This document shows, piece after piece, positions 14,827 through 19,146 of a DNA stretch of 19,146 nt. A model generated the notes under the pieces. The model was not told the origin of the DNA. It did not search any database and saw only the letters and a program-made list of their open reading frames with translations. Within the stretch, counting starts at the first letter, position 1. Each line of letters opens with the position of its first letter. The position numbers and the translations under genes are program-made. Origin of the DNA: AVCC01 sp039920865 (GTDB lineage: Bacteria; Pseudomonadota; Gammaproteobacteria; Burkholderiales; Burkholderiaceae_D); contig JBDSCZ010000052.1 in NCBI GenBank assembly GCA_039920865.1, forward strand, positions 1-19,146. Direction: 5' to 3'.

Positions 14827-16197
14827 TCAACGTCCGCTAATGGTGCGCAGGCTGTCTGATGAATAAAAATTCGAATTCATGCGCGAATTGCCCTTGCCAT
14901 CCACAATCCATTTGATGTCCTTACCGGCGCCGGCGGACTGCAGGTCGAATACATAGCGACCCTCCACCAGGTTGTATTGGGCAAATGCAGATACATCGCA
15001 TGAGCCTGTCTCATAGACCGGAATCAGGTAGCCTTCACGGTGCTTCCACAGTTTGCCTTGCGCATCGTAGTCATCGGCAGCGAGCAGGTTCCAGCTATCC
15101 TCGTCCATATAGAACGTACGCTTAGGCGCTAAATGGCGTGAGCCGGATTTGACCGTTGCCTCAATCACCCACACGCGATGTAGCTCGTAGCGACGTGCGT
15201 TCTCGGCAATGAAGTCATCCTTCGCCACATCTTCAAACTTGGCGGCAAAATTGTAGGCGCCGAATGAGCTGTAAGGAACGTAGATTTCCTTCTTGCCTGC
15301 CAGTTTCCAGTCAAAGCGGTCAAGCGTTCCATTGAATACGAACGGCTCATCCAGCGTGTACTGGTTTTCCAAACCGATCTGTGGTGCATCGTACGCATAG
15401 GCAGGCATACGACGTACGCGGCGCTGTCCAGGAAAGTAATAGAACGTCTCGCTTCCTGCCTGATTCAGGAAATACGTAATTGCAAGCGCCTGACCGGCCA
15501 ACGCTGTTGGCTGCGTATAAGCGAAGTAAGTCTGGTATTCGATCAGCGGCAAGGCACTGAGATTGGTACTGCCTTTATTCCCCCACGGGAAGTACAGTGT
15601 CTGCTCCGAACCTGCCTTGATCCAATCATTGCTGCCTTTGCGTGGCGATACCGCTGTAGTTACCTTCTTGTAATCGATCCCTACGCCCCGATAGCGCATC
15701 TTAAAGTTGTACATGGCTTCGGTGCCACTCTTGGGCAACGGGAAAGGAACGCCCGGAACGACAGCTTCCGCCAGGCTCCAGCCATCCGCGCCAATTTTGG
15801 CGACGCCTGGGTTCTTCTTGGTATTTTCAACGACGAAATCCGGCGCACTACAGTAGCGGTGGGACGGATAAATATCCATCTTGTAGCCCTTGGTCTGCTT
15901 GATCAAAGCAACCTGACCCGGGGTCAACTTGTCTATGAATTTATCGACGTTGCTGGCATCGATGGTTTCGACAGGCTTCTCGTCCTTGAATTTAAAATAG
16001 TCTTTGCGGTATTTGCCGTAGGCCCAACCGGGCAGCGCCACTTGCTCTGCGTTCCACGCAGGAATGGCATGCGCACTGTCACCGGCTTTTTCACCACCAA
16101 GCGGCGTCAGCGTCGTGCCCAGGTCTTGTACCGTTGCAGCAGACGCAACGCCAACCAAAGCCGCCAACGCCAATCCAGTAAATTTTGTTTTTTTCAT
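14827..16197 (-). CDS. DUF1329 family periplasmic protein (LolA/LolB-like fold group)
   Basis: The product is 456 residues with a clean signal peptide (KK at 2-3, hydrophobic 7-20, cleavage after ASA near residue 20). The mature region carries features common to DUF1329: a start rich in LGTTLTPLGGEKAGD, the segment GQRRVRRMPAYAYDAP, and a YMDEDSWNLLAADDYDAQGKLW stretch. The fold is related to lipoprotein carriers of the outer-membrane sorting group, which suggests it shuttles a hydrophobic molecule across the periplasm (inference). GGAG lies 8 nt before the ATG. The gene is 14 nt upstream of the DUF1302 start, so the two are surely co-transcribed. It is the first gene after a 183-nt gap and probably the start of the operon. 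Confidence 0.87.
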   Translation of the reverse strand: MKKTKFTGLALAALVGVASAATVQDLGTTLTPLGGEKAGDSAHAIPAWNAEQVALPGWAYGKYRKDYFKFKDEKPVETIDASNVDKFIDKLTPGQVALIKQTKGYKMDIYPSHRYCSAPDFVVENTKKNPGVAKIGADGWSLAEAVVPGVPFPLPKSGTEAMYNFKMRYRGVGIDYKKVTTAVSPRKGSNDWIKAGSEQTLYFPWGNKGSTNLSALPLIEYQTYFAYTQPTALAGQALAITYFLNQAGSETFYYFPGQRRVRRMPAYAYDAPQIGLENQYTLDEPFVFNGTLDRFDWKLAGKKEIYVPYSSFGAYNFAAKFEDVAKDDFIAENARRYELHRVWVIEATVKSGSRHLAPKRTFYMDEDSWNLLAADDYDAQGKLWKHREGYLIPVYETGSCDVSAFAQYNLVEGRYVFDLQSAGAGKDIKWIVDGKGNSRMNSNFYSSDSLRTISGR

Positions 16198-16380
16198 CGT
16201 AGTCTCCTAATTAATGATTCAGGTACCGCCATTGGCGAATAAACCGGCTCTCTGGCCGTTTTTATCCCAATTTATTTTTACTGCAAGATATTATTTTTAT
16301 AGACATGACACCTTGCGTTACTCCGCCGCCTTTTTAGTCAAATTCGCCGGAGCCAAAACTATTTCGGATTTACTGGCCGC
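16198..16380 (-). promoter_or_regulatory. Probable promoter region of the DUF1329-DUF1302-RND-Ycf48 block
   Basis: This 183-nt non-coding gap precedes the first gene of the block. On the minus strand it holds an AT-rich tract with TATAAA (16296-16301) and TAATAT next to it, a reasonable -10 zone, but the matching -35 is poor (GGAGTA). A TTGACT at 16336-16341 is too far from it. An activator-dependent promoter is possible. Confidence 0.35.
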
Positions 16381-17853
16381 CTACAACACCACGGTAATGA
16401 CCTTTTCTTCGGTGCACGCTTCAATTCCGCTATAACCTAATTCGCGACCGATTCCGCTGGACTTCACTCCACCCCAAGGCAAGCGCGCATCAATAGGACC
16501 CCAGCCATTGATACCTACTGCGCCCACTTTCAAACCGGCGGCAATCGTATGCGCACGTGAAATGTCACGCGTCCACACCGTAGCGCCTAACCCATACCGG
16601 TTGTCGTTGGCCATCGAGAGCGCTTCTTCGTCGGTATCGAATGCCAGCAAGGTACCTACCGGTCCGAAAATCTCTTCGCGTGCAATGCGCATGTCGTTGG
16701 TGGAGTTCACGAACAACGTCGGCTTGATGAAGAGGCCGCGCCCCGACTCCAATTTGCCGCCCGTAATCATTTCAGCGCCTTCCTGTTTGCCTGACTCGAT
16801 ATATTGGCAAACCCGGTCGAATTGCGAACGCTTGGCTATCGCGCCCATCGTCACACCATCTTCCATCGGGTCGCCTACCTTGACTTGATCTGCTACGTCC
16901 CGCAACGCATCCGCGACTTGGTTGAAAATCGACCGCTGCACCAGCACCCGGGTGCCGGCAGCACAGACCTGCCCCTGATTGAAGAAAAGGCCCATCGCGC
17001 AGCCCTGTACTGCCGATGCAATATCTGCATCGGCAAACAGGATCTGCGGCGATTTACCGCCCAGCTCAAGCGCGATCCGCTTGAATAACGGACCGGCGTT
17101 TCGCATGATTTCGGCACCGACTTCGGGGCTGCCTGTAAAACTGACCTTGTCGACATCGGGGTGTGTTGTCAGGGCGGCGCCTGCAACCGCTCCGCGTCCG
17201 GTGATGACGTTGACTACACCCGGCGGGAAGCCGGCTTCCTTGACCAGTGCGGCCAGGTGCAGCGCCGACAACGGCGTTTCTTCAGCAGGCTTGATGACGA
17301 TGGTGCAACCGGTAGCCAGCGCAGGGGCTAGTTTCCAGCAGGTAATCATGAACGGTGTATTCCATGGCACGATGGCGGCAATCACGCCGACCGCTTCGCG
17401 CCGCGTGTAGGACAGCGTCGGGCGACCGAAATAGCCTGGAGTAGGAATGGTGCGGCCTTCGATCTTATCGGCCCAACCGGCAAAATGGCGCAAGGTCGCT
17501 ATGGCCTGCGGAAGATCGAACATTTTTGGTTCATGAAACGGACGCCCGATGCAAAGCGCATCCAGTGTTGCCAGCCGGTCAGCATCTCGTTCGACCAGGT
17601 CGGCCAGCTTCAAAATGAGTGCACCGCGTTCGGGGCCGCTGAGTTTGGACCAGGCCCCGCCATCGAACTGGGCCCTGGCTGCTTGCACCGCTGTATCGAC
17701 TTCTGCCTTGCCGCCATTCGGCACGCGCGCAATGACTTCTTCACGCGCAGGATTGATGACCTCGATTTCACCGTCGCCGCCGGACTGCCATTCGCCATCA
17801 ATGAAATGATTGTATTTTTCCAGCAAATTAAACGTTGACGCTAAGTTCGTCAT
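16381..17853 (-). CDS. NAD(P)-dependent aldehyde dehydrogenase (betaine-/phenylacetaldehyde-dehydrogenase-like)
   Basis: The product is 490 residues, full family length. The catalytic set is complete: Asn165 in VPWNTP, Lys188 and Glu191 of the cofactor site in KPAEE, general base Glu263 in ELGGKSP and nucleophile Cys297 in FNQGQVC. It oxidises an aldehyde to the acid. The sequence resembles the FeaB/BADH group more than BoxD, the box-pathway semialdehyde dehydrogenase. The start is the ATG at 17853 with GGAG 7 nt upstream; a TTG 12 nt earlier overlaps that ribosome site and is rejected. It lies 70 nt after the U32 gene, across a possible terminator, and before the DUF1329 block. An aromatic or terpenoid aldehyde is a fair guess for substrate, but not shown. 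Confidence 0.9.
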   Translation of the reverse strand: MTNLASTFNLLEKYNHFIDGEWQSGGDGEIEVINPAREEVIARVPNGGKAEVDTAVQAARAQFDGGAWSKLSGPERGALILKLADLVERDADRLATLDALCIGRPFHEPKMFDLPQAIATLRHFAGWADKIEGRTIPTPGYFGRPTLSYTRREAVGVIAAIVPWNTPFMITCWKLAPALATGCTIVIKPAEETPLSALHLAALVKEAGFPPGVVNVITGRGAVAGAALTTHPDVDKVSFTGSPEVGAEIMRNAGPLFKRIALELGGKSPQILFADADIASAVQGCAMGLFFNQGQVCAAGTRVLVQRSIFNQVADALRDVADQVKVGDPMEDGVTMGAIAKRSQFDRVCQYIESGKQEGAEMITGGKLESGRGLFIKPTLFVNSTNDMRIAREEIFGPVGTLLAFDTDEEALSMANDNRYGLGATVWTRDISRAHTIAAGLKVGAVGINGWGPIDARLPWGGVKSSGIGRELGYSGIEACTEEKVITVVL

Positions 17854-17880
17854 GTCTCTCTCCAATGTAGTTATGTTTAC

Positions 17881-17918
17881 AAAAAAATATTGGGATGCAT
17901 TCTGCGTTGCCCCTCAAT
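17881..17918 (-). terminator. Probable rho-independent terminator or attenuator after the U32 gene
   Basis: On the minus strand the arms 17918-17908 and 17899-17889 pair at 9 of 11 positions (one wobble, two mismatches) around an 8-nt loop. One A follows, then seven T (17887-17881). It starts 5 nt after the U32 stop. The imperfect stem suggests partial termination before the aldehyde dehydrogenase gene. Confidence 0.45.
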
Positions 17919-17923
17919 CAAAC

Positions 17924-18943
17924 TTATGCTTTAGAACCCTGTTTCCAGCGCACCTCCGGGTAGTAGCACATGTAGCCGCTTTTGCAGTGCGTAGACGTCT
18001 TGCGGATACCGACAGCTGTAGTCGCAACACTCAGCGCGTCGCCTCCCTGCCTGGCTTTATCAAGCACTTGATGCACCATTTCCACGCTCTTGATCTTGCG
18101 TTCGGTGGCACCCTCGCGCCCCGCGATCTTGATGGAGGCAACCCCGGCCTCACGCAAACGATGAATGGCGCAAAGGCCGCAGGGACCAAAGGGATACCCC
18201 TCTTCCGTGGTTGAAAAGCCGCAGCCGAAGCGGTACCACAGCCAGCGCTTGTAATCCTCATCGTTATCCAATAAACGGCGAACAGCCTTGTGCGGCAATG
18301 CTTTACCTGCCGCCCCTACGTATTCAAATTGATAGCTATCGACGCAGATCGGCCCGCCGAGTTTCTTCGGCAAATGGATCGTATGGCAGACCCCTTCCTC
18401 AAAAACGCAACCGTCATTGAGGATGAATACTTCGATCTCGACGTCTGGCACTGCCTTGGCAATGACTTCGATTTCGTCCAAGGTCACGTCCCTAGGCAAG
18501 ATGACCCGACGCACGCCGAGATCGCGATAAAATCTGACGGCGGCACTATTGCGGCAACTGGCCACCGAACTGACGTGAACACCAAGATCTGGGACCTGTT
18601 CTCGCAGGGCCACGATTAATGTCAGGTCAGCAACGATGACGGCATCACCACCCATTTTCTGGAAGCTGTCGCCGAGAGCAACCAAAGCGTCGAGCTGAGC
18701 GGATCCGTAGTGCTGTGCATTGAGAACCAGGAACATCTGGGCGCCCAAGCCATGAGCAATGGTCACGGCCTTTTCCAGTTCGGGCAGGCTCGGCAGATTG
18801 GAAAAATAACGGCGGTTCACCGCGCCTGTATTGAACTGCGCTACCCAGTTCGATGGAACTACGCCGCAGTAAAGCTCCTTGGCGCCGGCGGCAACCAGGG
18901 GTTCAATTTCGTCGATATGACTGATGGGTGATGTGATTTCCAT
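17924..18943 (-). CDS. Peptidase U32 family protein with probable [4Fe-4S] site (UbiU/UbiV/RlhA-like)
   Basis: The product is 339 residues. Family features include the early AAGAKELYCGVVP (18-30), VHVSSVASCRNSAAVRFYRDLGVRRVILPRD split across 122-152, and the EVFILNDGC region at 171-179. Cys179, Cys186, Cys200 and Cys241 have spacing close to the four iron-sulfur ligands I recall for UbiU; Cys255 and Cys258 follow in GPCGLC, and Cys320 and Cys326 at the end. U32 proteins of this kind act in oxygen-independent hydroxylation of ubiquinone precursors or of rRNA, not as proven proteases. The ATG at 18943 with GAGGT 6 nt upstream is chosen; upstream frame extension overlaps the preceding gene. It starts 1 nt after that gene, so the two are coupled. 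The substrate is unknown. Confidence 0.82.
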   Translation of the reverse strand: MEITSPISHIDEIEPLVAAGAKELYCGVVPSNWVAQFNTGAVNRRYFSNLPSLPELEKAVTIAHGLGAQMFLVLNAQHYGSAQLDALVALGDSFQKMGGDAVIVADLTLIVALREQVPDLGVHVSSVASCRNSAAVRFYRDLGVRRVILPRDVTLDEIEVIAKAVPDVEIEVFILNDGCVFEEGVCHTIHLPKKLGGPICVDSYQFEYVGAAGKALPHKAVRRLLDNDEDYKRWLWYRFGCGFSTTEEGYPFGPCGLCAIHRLREAGVASIKIAGREGATERKIKSVEMVHQVLDKARQGGDALSVATTAVGIRKTSTHCKSGYMCYYPEVRWKQGSKA

Positions 18944-18944
18944 T

Positions 18945-19146
18945 TCAAACCTCAGAAAGTACCAAACGATTGACATGACCCTGAGCGATGGCGTTGCGCA
19001 GGACATCGAACATGGCAGCATCGTGTTGGTAGAACATGGTTGTTCCACGGCTATAGGTACGCAAGCCAGAAACTACTGCATCGGGTTCCCGCTCCAGAAT
19101 GCCCAGGCACTCGCGATGGCAAGGGCGGCCGGGAGCGAACTTATCC
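18945..19146 (-). CDS. C-terminal fragment of an unidentified protein encoded just upstream of the U32 gene (cut by window edge)
   Basis: An open minus-strand frame enters from the right edge and ends at a TGA at 18945-18947; 66 residues are visible. It contains a paired-Cys motif (PCHREC) near its visible start, then EREPDAVVSGLRTYSRG and a helical end. I do not recognise the family. The 1-nt gap to the U32 start argues for translational coupling and a shared task, perhaps as a partner subunit, as UbiU and UbiV work in pairs. The two close Cys residues would suit a metal or iron-sulfur site, but this is a guess from a fragment. Confidence 0.6.
   Translation of the reverse strand, partial: DKFAPGRPCHRECLGILEREPDAVVSGLRTYSRGTTMFYQHDAAMFDVLRNAIAQGHVNRLVLSEV

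Noticed and set aside
16244..16263. Short plus-strand CGGC/GCCG hairpin followed by T-run
   Set aside because: Four-base stem and no plus-strand gene upstream for it to terminate.
16381..17853. Calling the aldehyde dehydrogenase BoxD
   Set aside because: Its motifs fit the FeaB/betaine aldehyde dehydrogenase group, and it is separated from the bclA operon by an unrelated block.

Overview
The window looks like a chromosomal aromatic-catabolism region from a betaproteobacterium, most likely Burkholderiales and possibly an Oxalobacteraceae relative. The clade is an inference from the gene content: a BoxR-type regulator next to a benzoate-CoA ligase, a LivFGHMK-type transporter, and the DUF1329/DUF1302/RND/Ycf48-like set. 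No rRNA, tRNA, CRISPR array or complete insertion sequence is visible. Every protein gene except boxR is on the minus strand.

Layout, left to right. (1) 1-942 is the N-terminal 314 residues of a Pat-like protein lysine acetyltransferase (acyl-CoA synthetase-like fold) that runs off the left edge. (2) 943-1371 has no confident gene. It holds a 123-bp non-coding inverted-repeat element with an 8-bp target duplication (MITE-like). (3) 1372-8250 is a probable operon read right to left: benzoate-CoA ligase (bclA), a Tat-type periplasmic binding protein, permeases livH and livM, ATPases livG and livF, and a hot-dog acyl-CoA thioesterase. (4) 8251-8539 is a divergent control region with TGCA repeats that resemble known BzdR/BoxR operators. 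(5) 8540-9466 (+) is boxR, an XRE helix-turn-helix joined to a degenerate shikimate-kinase domain. (6) 9654-16197 is a second minus-strand block: DUF1329 protein, DUF1302 outer-membrane barrel, MMPL/RND transporter and a five-Asp-box Ycf48-like protein. (7) 16381-19146 has an aldehyde dehydrogenase, a U32-family protein with a probable iron-sulfur site, and the 3' end of an unidentified gene.

How it may work: the ABC system imports benzoate or a related aromatic acid, and BclA makes the CoA thioester. Benzoyl-CoA is the expected inducer that releases BoxR from the shared promoter region. The thioesterase can free CoA trapped as dead-end thioesters. The Pat-like protein could switch BclA off by acylating its C-terminal lysine, as RpPat does to BadA in Rhodopseudomonas palustris. 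The boxABC ring-epoxidation and cleavage genes are not in the window. The second block looks like an envelope-spanning route for a hydrophobic compound, with the aldehyde dehydrogenase as a possible catabolic partner; its substrate cannot be read from the sequence. That block and the U32 pair are the least explained parts. Sampled stretches of the RND gene are visibly poorer in G+C than sampled stretches of the liv genes.
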